A DNA stretch of 17,743 bases, from NCBI GenBank assembly GCA_002420235.1, contig DIHQ01000105.1, positions 9,851 through 27,593 on the forward strand. The letters run 5' to 3'. Shown one piece after another: positions 1 through 7,186 of this stretch. The stretch comes from Flavobacteriales bacterium UBA5692 (GTDB taxonomy: Bacteria > Bacteroidota > Bacteroidia > Flavobacteriales_D > Sanyastnellaceae). Made by a program: the position numbers and the translations under genes. A model generated the notes under the pieces. The model was not told where the DNA came from, made no database searches, and worked only from the letters and a program-made list of their open reading frames with translations. Each line of letters opens with the position of its first letter. Within the stretch, counting starts at the first letter, position 1.

Positions 1-200
1 CCGAGGCGGCGGGGTTGGGTTTGGAAGACGTGGTCAAGGCCACTGTTTTCCTCATTGATTCCGGCGATTATGCTGGCATGGATGCTACCTATCGCACCAC
101 CGTCCCCGAGCCTTTCCCAGCACGTGAAGCGGTCTTTGTCGCCGGGCTACCCAAGGGCGCACGCGTTGAAATTTCTGTTATTGCCCACCGAAACCGCTGA
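1..200 (+). CDS. ridA: RidA family (YjgF/YER057c/UK114) protein, 3' part only
   Basis: The reading frame enters from the left edge (first full codon at base 3) and ends with TGA at 198-200, leaving about 65 C-terminal residues of a protein usually near 125. Seen: the family's C-terminal block PAREAVFVAGLPKGARVEI, preceded by a LEDVVKATVFL segment. In this fragment Arg41 and Glu56 line up with E. coli RidA Arg105 and Glu120, the substrate-binding arginine and the glutamate that positions water. Family knowledge: RidA hydrolyses reactive enamine/imine intermediates released by PLP-dependent dehydratases, in the cytoplasm. The position of E. coli Cys107 is Ala here, which is common in the wider family. 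A 54-residue membrane protein gene starts three bases after its stop, so the two are probably cotranscribed. The ATG/TTG codons inside the fragment are not the true start, which lies outside the window. Confidence 0.9.
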   Translation, partial: EAAGLGLEDVVKATVFLIDSGDYAGMDATYRTTVPEPFPAREAVFVAGLPKGARVEISVIAHRNR

Positions 201-203
201 GCC

Positions 204-368
204 ATGTTTTTAAAGAAAATCCTTTACTACTTGAACCCCGCCAACTTATTTCACCGAAACAAAGAGGAGGGCATAAGCCTGCGGATGATGCACGGAGTCA
301 ATAAGATTAGCTTCTTGATGTTTCTTTTGTGTTTGGTAGTGATGCTCGTACGCTGGTTAGGCCGTTAA
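204..368 (+). CDS. Small single-pass membrane protein, 54 aa, possibly DUF6728 family
   Basis: This short frame opens with ATG at 204, three bases after the ridA stop, and ends with TAA at 366-368. The 54-residue product begins MFLKKILYYLNPANLFHR, has a charged RNKEEG stretch, then LRMMHGVNKIS leading into one hydrophobic helix (about residues 36-50) and a basic end (RWLGR). The layout is an amphipathic/aromatic N-terminus, a polar linker, the motif LRMMHxxNKIS and a single C-terminal helix. It resembles small conserved Bacteroidota proteins that I recall as DUF6728; that family name comes from memory and is not proven. Function is unknown. Immediate coupling to ridA and the tail-to-tail position with lptD (4 bases between stops) support a real gene. 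The basic residues flanking the helix give no clear topology. Confidence 0.7.
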   Translation: MFLKKILYYLNPANLFHRNKEEGISLRMMHGVNKISFLMFLLCLVVMLVRWLGR

Positions 369-372
369 CCAT

Positions 373-2829
373 TTAATATAAAAACGGCAGGTCACTGTCG
401 CGAAATTCTAGCTTCAAGTCTTTGAGCATCGAAGATTTGATGTTCAGCCTCACGTAAATGCTTTTGCGGATGCCGATGGGCACCCAATTCACTGACAATT
501 CCCAGCAGTGCAAATCCCATCGGATGTCGAGCTGTGTTGGAGTCAATTCCCGGTTGATGAAGTCATAGCCGCCATTCAAATCCACATTCCACTTCTCCGC
601 GATGCGAATGGATCCTCTGACCCGTGCGGATTGATTGATAAGAAGTGTATCCGTTTGAGTGACTTGCTGCCAACTTTTACGCATATCGAAGTTGTAGTCC
701 ACCCTGCAATTCCAAGGAAAAGCGGTCTTCTCTCCTCCCTTGAAATTGCTACCGAAAGCAAGGTTGGCACGTGTAAGGCGTAACGCACCTTCGCCAGTTT
801 CCCATAAAAACCGATTTATTCGTTTTCCTGTTGAATCGCGAGCGTAGGCACTGTGTGTTGTTCCAAAATTGACCCTCATACGGTTGAATAAATCCGTATT
901 GCCTCGCGTGACAACGTCACTCAGATTTAACGAATCGGCGATCATGTTGTAATTCGCCGAAGTAACAATATTGTCGATGAGCTGCACCTTGCGAAGATCT
1001 CCGGTTTCTCTATCCCGCACTTTAGCTTCGACATTTTGGGATACACTGAGATTAACAGCGCCAGACTCCCGGATGTCTTGCGGTCTGAATCGGTTGAGAT
1101 CGAATGGATTATACTCCAAGTTCTCGTCGTTGAGGCTGACTTCCCGGGTGCGCAATCGTTCTGGAGTGTAGCTCAATCCTAGAGACGGACTTATTACGTG
1201 GCGAAAGGCAGATACGCGTTTGTCTTTGCCCCGCTCAAACGTACCGTAGAACCGGGTAGAGGCATTTACCGATAGCCGCCAATCGCGGGTAGCACCAAAT
1301 CCATTCAAGGTATCCAATACTTCTACAACACCTTCATCCGTTGAAATTAACTCACCTTCCAAGGATTGAAATGCCCAAAATTCATTGTAGTTGAACGATG
1401 GAGTCACACTCACGAACCCCGCACGCAATTGGGTCGATGCCGAAGCGGTGTGTTTAATGCCGTTGCGAAAGGTGACGTCATCCCAGCTCCCAGAACTAAA
1501 TACACTATCAGGTGCTTGCATCGTCTGTTCGAATCGTGTTGAACCAGTTATGGCGATTTCGTCGAGCAAACCGCTTCCCACTTGGGTGCGGCCGAGCAAT
1601 TTAGCTAGGCTGGTTCGCTGTAAGTTGAAAGTAAAGGCGGGCAGAGTGACATCAACATTTCCAGTTTGTGAGTTCTGGGAATGGCGGGCACTCATCGCCA
1701 CATTAAAGGGCTTTCCCGGGAAAGATCGGGACCACTGCACGCTTGATTGAAAGGTATTGGTCAGGTAATCTTGTTGGGTGCTACTTAGGTTGGACTGGAA
1801 GTGGTTATTTGAGCCGAAGTTCACACTCGTATTGAATCGGCTGTTGGGACGGGCTCGACCGTCTTGATTGTGTGACCAGCGGACAAAAAACTGGTTCTGC
1901 TTCGTCAAGCTTGGCAAACCCGTGAATCCGATGCGCTGCCTTTGATAGCTTACGTTAAAATTACCGCTTGCCCGGTAGCGGATTTTGTAATTCGTACTGC
2001 TGCGAATGGCCCACGATCCACCAGTGTAAATGTCACCAGTGAGACGAGTATCCGCGTATTCGCCAAGCGGCATGTAATACCCCAAATCTTTGAGGAAAAA
2101 ACCCAAGTTTCCACCGTCACCGTATCCGGGCATCAAGAGCCCGTGACTGCGTTTTTCCGGAGGAGTTGGGAACCAACCAAAAGGTAAAAGTAGCGGCGTT
2201 GGAATCCTTCGAAATTTTAACATAAATGGGCCTGAGACCACCTTCTTGCCCGGGATCATGACGGCTCGCTTCAAGTGAAAATGAAAATGTGGATTTTCAG
2301 CATCACACGTTGTGAATTTAGCGTTGGCTACATGGATCCGCTCGTTGGCCTGACGCTTCGCAACTTCAGCATGGAAGATTGCCTCACCTTGAACCGTAAC
2401 TGCCTGTCGGCTTAGCCCGCGGCGGGACTTCATGTCGAAGCACAATTCGTCCTGCTCAAAAGTCTGCCCTCCCTGAGTTAACAATGGTCGCCCAATCCAT
2501 ACTCCACTCGAATCTCTACGGCCGTATGCACATGCTTGATTGGTCTCCCGAGAATAAACGATGCGGTCCGCTTCGAGTCGAATATCATCCAAGGCAACGA
2601 AAGCAGAACCAAATAATTCAATTTCCGAATCCGTCGCATTCATACGGGTTGAATCTGAGGCACCCCAGAGAACTTCTGAAGCAACTTGAATTGGTGCTTC
2701 GGCGGAATCCGAAACGGCTTCCTGTGCCTGTCCAAATCCAGGTAGGCTTATCCACAAAATGGCACGGAAAATCCGCTTTGGGCAGACGATGCGAGCCCTA
2801 GACCACGTTTTAGATTTGAGTTTACCCAT
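373..2829 (-). CDS. lptD: LptD-like outer-membrane LPS assembly protein
   Basis: LptD is the outer-membrane barrel that, with LptE, inserts lipopolysaccharide into the outer leaflet. From ATG at 2829 the product is 818 residues. A basic N-terminus with a short hydrophobic stretch (about 20-34) ending GFGQAQ looks like a signal peptide. Residues about 60-180 form an OstA/LptA-like domain (ELFGSAFVALDDIRLEADRI, then the TTC-x(4)-PHFHF motif near 173-184). The rest is a beta barrel with a PPEKRSHGLLMPGYGDGG block (about 223-240) and many Y/W/F-rich strands, ending at LPFLY. Cysteines at about 100, 130 and 175 and others late in the barrel could form disulfides as in E. coli LptD, but the pairing is unknown. 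The frame is open back to 2997, but the extra N-terminus would precede the signal peptide and run antisense to amidase coding sequence, so I prefer 2829. It diverges from the amidase gene; the two start codons overlap. Confidence 0.87.
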   Translation of the reverse strand: MGKLKSKTWSRARIVCPKRIFRAILWISLPGFGQAQEAVSDSAEAPIQVASEVLWGASDSTRMNATDSEIELFGSAFVALDDIRLEADRIVYSRETNQACAYGRRDSSGVWIGRPLLTQGGQTFEQDELCFDMKSRRGLSRQAVTVQGEAIFHAEVAKRQANERIHVANAKFTTCDAENPHFHFHLKRAVMIPGKKVVSGPFMLKFRRIPTPLLLPFGWFPTPPEKRSHGLLMPGYGDGGNLGFFLKDLGYYMPLGEYADTRLTGDIYTGGSWAIRSSTNYKIRYRASGNFNVSYQRQRIGFTGLPSLTKQNQFFVRWSHNQDGRARPNSRFNTSVNFGSNNHFQSNLSSTQQDYLTNTFQSSVQWSRSFPGKPFNVAMSARHSQNSQTGNVDVTLPAFTFNLQRTSLAKLLGRTQVGSGLLDEIAITGSTRFEQTMQAPDSVFSSGSWDDVTFRNGIKHTASASTQLRAGFVSVTPSFNYNEFWAFQSLEGELISTDEGVVEVLDTLNGFGATRDWRLSVNASTRFYGTFERGKDKRVSAFRHVISPSLGLSYTPERLRTREVSLNDENLEYNPFDLNRFRPQDIRESGAVNLSVSQNVEAKVRDRETGDLRKVQLIDNIVTSANYNMIADSLNLSDVVTRGNTDLFNRMRVNFGTTHSAYARDSTGKRINRFLWETGEGALRLTRANLAFGSNFKGGEKTAFPWNCRVDYNFDMRKSWQQVTQTDTLLINQSARVRGSIRIAEKWNVDLNGGYDFINRELTPTQLDIRWDLHCWELSVNWVPIGIRKSIYVRLNIKSSMLKDLKLEFRDSDLPFLY
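2811..2818 (+). promoter_or_regulatory. Candidate -7 element for the amidase operon
   Basis: TAGATTTG matches the Bacteroidota -7 consensus TAnnTTTG exactly and ends 9 bases before the amidase ATG at 2828. It lies inside the 5' coding end of lptD. A TTTG at 2777-2780 is 30 bases upstream, further than the usual spacing of about 19-21, so no good -33 element is seen. A start site a few bases downstream would give a very short leader. This is inference from motif and position only. Confidence 0.35.
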
Positions 2830-3979
2830 GAACCGGCTGTCAAAACTAACGAAACGTGATGTGCTATGGGGTATGGCAGCCATCATTCTCCTCTCGGTTT
2901 CATTCGCACCGGTCCCACCAAGCATGGTTGTGGTGATTGACGCCGGGCACGGTGGTGCCGACCCCGGCAACCTCGGTACTAAGCGATACCGAACCACAGA
3001 AAAAGAGGTGACACTCGATGTGGCATTGCTACTTCGTAACTACATCAGTGAACGGTTCACTGATGTTAAAATTGTTATGACGAGGGATGCAGATGAATTT
3101 CCCTCTCTCAAGAGACGGGTGGCAATCGCCAACGAAAATCAAGCCGATCTGTTCATCAGCATCCACTGCGATGCCTTTGATAACCCCCAAGCCAAGGGTT
3201 CAAGTACTTTTGTGATGGGAATGCACAAATCCGAGGAGAGCCTTCGCGTCGCCATGAAGGAAAATGCGTCGATATACCAAGAGGACGACTACGAGACACG
3301 CTACGCCGGATTCAACCCAGATGATCCGGACACTTACATTGCTTTGTCCCTTAAGCAATCAGTCTACCTCAATCAAAGCCTCGAATTTGGGAGCCTCATC
3401 CAAAACCAATTCGCCAATCGCGTGGGGCGCAATGACCGCGGGGTTAAGCAGGCTGGCTACTACGTTATCAGTTTCACAAATATGCCATCTGTTCTTGTGG
3501 AGCTAGGCTTCTTAACTAATCCCAAAGAGGAAGATTTCCTAAACTCGCAAAGAGGTAAGGAACTAATGGCCAGTGCGCTGCTAAGGGCATTTCGCACCTA
3601 TAAAGAGAAGCACCACCCCGGTCCGGATATCCATGAATCATCACCTGCAACAACTCCCTCAGCTGATGAAAAGGTCGAAACTATTGAATCTGAGGTGACT
3701 GCTGGCCCTCCTTTTATTTCACCGACATACCGAATCCAGATTTTGGCGTCTCAGGCCCCCTTATCCACAGACGATTCAAGGCTTTATCAAGTTGGACCCG
3801 TGGTTGAGTATATTAGTAACGGCCTTTTCAAATACGCCGTGGGTACATTTAACTCCTCGATTGAAGCAAGTCTTCAAAAGTCCAAAATCCAAAAACAGGG
3901 ATTTCCGGATGCGTTTGTGGTAAAGTTTGAGGGCAAAACATGGGAAGAACAAGGTGTCAAACCCCTAAGTAAAAATTGA
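2828..3979 (+). CDS. N-acetylmuramoyl-L-alanine amidase (Amidase_3) with C-terminal SPOR-like domain
   Basis: This zinc amidase cleaves the amide bond between N-acetylmuramic acid and the stem peptide, acting in the periplasm on septal or recycled peptidoglycan. The product is 383 residues from ATG 2828. Residues 13-28 are a hydrophobic signal/anchor (VLWGMAAIILLSVSFA). The Amidase_3 domain runs from about 34 to 258. Expected zinc ligands are His41 (in DAGHGGADPG), Glu58 (in TTEKEV) and His113 (in SIHCDA); the catalytic Glu225 lies in VLVELGFLTNP. A long insertion (about 133-185) between zinc site and C-terminal motif is typical of Bacteroidota enzymes. After a Pro/Glu-rich linker (263-296), residues 300-366 (YRIQILAS... 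GFPDAFVV) look like a SPOR-type domain. The upstream frame open from 2759 is antisense to the lptD start and would bury the signal peptide, so it is rejected. The stop overlaps the TTG start of the MCE gene. Confidence 0.9.
   Translation: MNRLSKLTKRDVLWGMAAIILLSVSFAPVPPSMVVVIDAGHGGADPGNLGTKRYRTTEKEVTLDVALLLRNYISERFTDVKIVMTRDADEFPSLKRRVAIANENQADLFISIHCDAFDNPQAKGSSTFVMGMHKSEESLRVAMKENASIYQEDDYETRYAGFNPDDPDTYIALSLKQSVYLNQSLEFGSLIQNQFANRVGRNDRGVKQAGYYVISFTNMPSVLVELGFLTNPKEEDFLNSQRGKELMASALLRAFRTYKEKHHPGPDIHESSPATTPSADEKVETIESEVTAGPPFISPTYRIQILASQAPLSTDDSRLYQVGPVVEYISNGLFKYAVGTFNSSIEASLQKSKIQKQGFPDAFVVKFEGKTWEEQGVKPLSKN
2841..2848 (-). promoter_or_regulatory. Candidate -7 element for lptD
   Basis: On the minus strand this reads TAGTTTTG, an exact match to TAnnTTTG, ending 11 bases before the lptD ATG (2829-2827). 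It lies inside the first codons of the amidase gene. No TTTG is seen at the usual upstream distance. The call rests on motif and position alone; an experimental transcription start is needed to accept it. Confidence 0.35.
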
Positions 3980-5034
3980 ATCACGTGACAGGATTATCCA
4001 AAGAATTCAGGATCGGAGCATTGGTCTTAGCAGGGCTGATCTTGTTGGTGCTGGGCGTGAATTACCTAAAGGGTTTCAATCCATTTTCACCTTCAAGTAC
4101 TTACTTCGCCCACTACGATAAAATCGACGGTCTTGCTGTTTCCAATCCCGTATTGGTAAATGGGTTCAAGGTGGGACAAGTCACCAAAGTGGAATTTGCT
4201 GCTGAAGGGGATGGTTCTCTTGTTGTAGGGTTTGACATCGAAGAATCCGCATTAAAACTGACCAAAGACGCCAAAGCCAAAATCGTCTCAAGTGACCTTT
4301 TCGGTACTAAAGCCATAAATCTTATTGCCGGTACAAGCGGTGAAATTGCTCAACCTGGTGATACACTCCTTAGCGATTTGGAGGTAGGATTGGCAGATGC
4401 TGTTCGTATCGAATTGATTCCGCTAAAGAATAAAACCGACCAACTGATCGACGGCGTAGATGACATTCTTGAAAACCTGAAGTCTGTATTTGAGGCGGAC
4501 GCTACACTTGGCTTGCCAACTGCATTCGAGAGCATCCAGCGCACAGTTGAAAGCCTTGAGCAAACATCTTTGAAACTTGATGCCATGGTTGCAGAAAATC
4601 GTTCAACACTCAAGAACATTTTCAATAACGTAGATCAAATCACCAACAATTTCAGGACCCACAACGACGACCTTGCAAATGTGATGGAGAATTTCTCGGA
4701 TATCTCAGACTCCCTCGCAGCTTCAAATTTTGCAGCCACCATCCAACGGGCGAATTCGGCACTTTCACAGGTCGACGAAATCACCCGGAAAATTAATCGT
4801 GGCGAAGGCTCACTAGGCCAATTGGTCAACAGCGATTCCTTGCATAATGGACTTGTGACCACAAACCAAGAACTGCAATACTTAATAAACGATTTGTATC
4901 TTAATCCCTGGCGGTATGTCCGGGTTTCGGTATTCGGTAAAAAGACTGAAAAAACTCTCTCCAAAAAAGAGCTACGTAAGCTCCGAAAAATCATCGATGA
5001 AGAAATCGAAAAGCGGTCAGCTGAAGAAGAATAA
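3976..5034 (+). CDS. MlaD-family MCE domain protein
   Basis: MCE proteins are inner-membrane-anchored, periplasm-facing subunits that carry phospholipids or other lipids between membranes. The 352-residue product has a short N-terminus, one membrane helix (about 12-30, IGALVLAGLILLVLGVNYL) and an MCE domain (about 42-120) with DGLAVSNPVLVNGFKVGQV and DLFGTKAINLIAG. A long polar helical region (about 140-290) follows, probably coiled coil, with a basic/acidic end (KKELRKLRKIIDEEIEKR). The start is uncertain: TTG at 3976 overlaps the amidase TGA and keeps the family-like LSKEFRIG start; GTG at 3985 would remove three residues. The permease (MlaE) and ATPase (MlaF) are not in the window, so it may work with subunits encoded elsewhere. 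Its neighbours are the amidase and a Fe-S membrane protein, 11 bases downstream. Confidence 0.88.
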   Translation: MNHVTGLSKEFRIGALVLAGLILLVLGVNYLKGFNPFSPSSTYFAHYDKIDGLAVSNPVLVNGFKVGQVTKVEFAAEGDGSLVVGFDIEESALKLTKDAKAKIVSSDLFGTKAINLIAGTSGEIAQPGDTLLSDLEVGLADAVRIELIPLKNKTDQLIDGVDDILENLKSVFEADATLGLPTAFESIQRTVESLEQTSLKLDAMVAENRSTLKNIFNNVDQITNNFRTHNDDLANVMENFSDISDSLAASNFAATIQRANSALSQVDEITRKINRGEGSLGQLVNSDSLHNGLVTTNQELQYLINDLYLNPWRYVRVSVFGKKTEKTLSKKELRKLRKIIDEEIEKRSAEEE

Positions 5035-5045
5035 ATCCGGGCATC

Positions 5046-6365
5046 ATGATTAGTCAGCTACTCTTCCTTTTGCTTCTGTCCACGGGTATTTTCTTTTTCG
5101 CTCGCCGAATTGGAATCATCCGCCGCAACATCAAATCCGGCCGAGATTGGGACGGCTCAGACCGAATAGCAGAACGCCTTGCCATGATGGCGCGTGTGGC
5201 ACTCGGACAGGGAAAGATGACAGCGCGTCCTGTCGCTGGGGCTATGCACATTTTGATTTATGCGGGCTTTGTCATCATCAATATCGAAATGCTAGAAATT
5301 CTGATTGACGGGGTGTTCGGAACGCACAGGGTTTTCGCATTCCTAGGCCCTCTGTACGACTTCCTCATTGCATCGTTTGAATGGCTGGCCGCTGGGGTAC
5401 TTCTCGCATGCGTTGTCTTTTTCATTCGTCGTAACGGCATGGCAATTGCCCGACTTGCGTCCAACGATTTGAAAGGATGGCCTTCCCTCGATGCCAACAT
5501 CATTTTAGTCGTAGAGATACTATTGATGTTCGCCTTTCTAAGCATGAATGCAGCGGATGCAATCGCACAATCGCGCGGGCTGGATCATTACGTCTCCGCT
5601 GGGTCTTTCCCAGTCAGTTCCTGCCTTATTCCATTGTATGCTGGCTTAACGGATTCCGGAGTTGTATTTGTAGAACGTGGCATGTGGTGGTTTCACATTG
5701 CCGGTGTTCTTGCCTTTTTGGTCTACGTCCCGTATTCAAAGCATTTTCACATCTTACTTGCCTTCCCCAACACTTACTATTCCAATCTAAACCCCTCGGG
5801 CCAAATGGACAATATGGCCGCTGTCAAGAAAGAGGTTGACCTTATGATGGACCCCAATGCCGACCCGTTTGCTGCGGCACCGGAATCAGCGGAACCGCCA
5901 GCCCCTTTTGGTGTGAAAGACGCAATGGATTTGACATGGAAGCAATTACTCGAGGCCTACACATGCACGGAATGCGGAAGGTGTACTTCGGAATGTCCAG
6001 CTAACAACACCGGTAAACTGCTCAGCCCGCGAAAGATCATGATGTCTACCCGCAATCGAATCGAAGAAATTGGCCAAAAGCGGGAAGCCAACGGCGGGCA
6101 ATGGACATCCGATGGGAAAAGCCTCATAGGCGATTGGATTACCGAGGCGGAATTATGGGCTTGCACCAGTTGCCAGGCCTGTGTTGAGGCCTGCCCCATT
6201 AACATCTCTCCAATGGGCATTATTCTCGATATGCGTCGAAGCCTCATCATGGAAGACAGTAAATCGCCGGAGTCCATCACATCCATGTTCAATAACATTG
6301 AAAACAACGGCGCTCCGTGGGCTTTTTCTTCAGGAAGTCGTGGAGATTGGATTCAAGAAGTGTAG
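5046..6365 (+). CDS. Membrane (Fe-S)-binding oxidoreductase subunit, NarI/HdrC/EMO-like
   Basis: The 439-residue product has several N-terminal membrane helices (about 3-20, 66-88, 108-127, 150-172, 213-230) and a cytoplasmic-type dicluster 4Fe-4S domain. Cluster one is Cys307/310/313/317 (CTECGRCTSECP) and cluster two Cys373/376/379/383 (CTSCQACVEACP). Histidines 68, 217, 233 and 235 in or next to helices could ligate heme b as in NarI-like subunits, but this is not proven. Family knowledge: the same modules followed by two CCG domains form single-chain ETF:(mena)quinone oxidoreductase-like proteins; here the CCG part is the next gene. The likely role is moving electrons between a soluble donor and the quinone pool. 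The donor is not shown by the sequence. A Pro/Ala-rich linker (about 269-288) joins the membrane and Fe-S parts. The next gene starts two bases after its stop. Confidence 0.85.
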   Translation: MISQLLFLLLLSTGIFFFARRIGIIRRNIKSGRDWDGSDRIAERLAMMARVALGQGKMTARPVAGAMHILIYAGFVIINIEMLEILIDGVFGTHRVFAFLGPLYDFLIASFEWLAAGVLLACVVFFIRRNGMAIARLASNDLKGWPSLDANIILVVEILLMFAFLSMNAADAIAQSRGLDHYVSAGSFPVSSCLIPLYAGLTDSGVVFVERGMWWFHIAGVLAFLVYVPYSKHFHILLAFPNTYYSNLNPSGQMDNMAAVKKEVDLMMDPNADPFAAAPESAEPPAPFGVKDAMDLTWKQLLEAYTCTECGRCTSECPANNTGKLLSPRKIMMSTRNRIEEIGQKREANGGQWTSDGKSLIGDWITEAELWACTSCQACVEACPINISPMGIILDMRRSLIMEDSKSPESITSMFNNIENNGAPWAFSSGSRGDWIQEV

Positions 6366-6367
6366 CC

Positions 6368-7177
6368 ATGACTTCATTTCACATCCCCACCATGGCTGAA
6401 ATGACAGCCTCAGGCCAAACACCCGATGTGCTGTTCTGGGTGGGGTGTGCGGGTAGTTTCGATGACCGCGCCAAAAGAATCACAAAAGCCATTGCTCGCA
6501 TTCTTCATGCCTCTGAGACTTCGTTTGCTGTACTTGGTCAAGAGGAATCCTGCACCGGTGACCCCGCCAAGCGCGCAGGCAACGAGTTCCTGTACCAGAT
6601 GCAAGCGGCGCAGAATATCGCTACACTCAATGGTTACAGTATTAAACGCATCATCACCGGCTGCCCCCACTGCTTCAATGCGCTTAAAAACGAGTACCCC
6701 GAACTGGGTGGCAACTATGAGGTGCTTCATCACACCCAATTCATTAGGAAATTAATTGAAACTGGTAAGCTGCGAATGAGCGGTAAAGCTCCGTTCAAAG
6801 GCCGTCGCATCACCTTCCACGACCCGTGTTACCTTCAGCGTTCAAACGGAGAATACCTGGCGCCCCGCGAGGTCATTGCAAAGCTTGATGGCGAATTGCT
6901 CGAAATGCGTCGGTGCAAGCAAAACGCTATGTGTTGTGGTGCGGGCGGAGCTCAAATGTTCAAAGAAGCTGAGTCCGGGGACCGAGAGGTTAATCACGCA
7001 AGAACCGATCAAGCCCTTGAGACCCAACCCGAAGTCATCGCAACTGGCTGTCCATTTTGCAACACCATGATGACAGATGGTGTCAAAAATGCAGAAAAAG
7101 AATCCAATGTCGAAGTCAAAGACGTGGCTGAACTCATAGCTGAGGCTGCTGATTTACTTGACGCACCGACACCTTAA
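6368..7177 (+). CDS. CCG-domain (HdrB/GlpC-like) Fe-S protein, partner of the preceding gene
   Basis: The product has 269 residues from ATG 6368, two bases after the upstream stop; another ATG at 6392 is possible. It carries two cysteine-rich halves. The first has Cys27 (WVGCAGSFD), a single Cys62 in ESCTGDPAKRAGNE where many relatives have a Cys pair, and Cys99/Cys102 (GCPHC). The second is complete: Cys154 (HDPCYL), Cys189-190 (CCGAGG) and Cys228/Cys231 (GCPFC). Family knowledge: full CCG motifs bind noncubane 4Fe-4S clusters in HdrB and related reductases. It probably docks on the membrane dicluster protein encoded just upstream, giving a two-chain version of an EMO/HdrDE-like complex. The frame is open further upstream to 6317, but that overlaps coding sequence and gives no family-like N-terminus. 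fabG starts 9 bases after its stop. Confidence 0.85.
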   Translation: MTSFHIPTMAEMTASGQTPDVLFWVGCAGSFDDRAKRITKAIARILHASETSFAVLGQEESCTGDPAKRAGNEFLYQMQAAQNIATLNGYSIKRIITGCPHCFNALKNEYPELGGNYEVLHHTQFIRKLIETGKLRMSGKAPFKGRRITFHDPCYLQRSNGEYLAPREVIAKLDGELLEMRRCKQNAMCCGAGGAQMFKEAESGDREVNHARTDQALETQPEVIATGCPFCNTMMTDGVKNAEKESNVEVKDVAELIAEAADLLDAPTP

Positions 7178-7186
7178 TCTTATCTC

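Noticed and set aside
1391..1750. Open frame on the plus strand within lptD
   Set aside because: It is the antisense shadow of a confidently identified barrel gene, with no recognisable domain.
2759..2827. Longer amidase starting at 2759
   Set aside because: It would run over the lptD 5' end and place residues ahead of the hydrophobic signal/anchor that starts near the ATG at 2828.
2830..2997. N-terminal extension of lptD to 2997
   Set aside because: The extra 56 residues lie antisense to the amidase coding sequence, precede a signal-peptide-like stretch and show no domain.
6317..6367. Longer CCG protein from 6317
   Set aside because: It overlaps the upstream gene by 49 bases and the added residues match nothing; ATG 6368 is two bases after the upstream stop.
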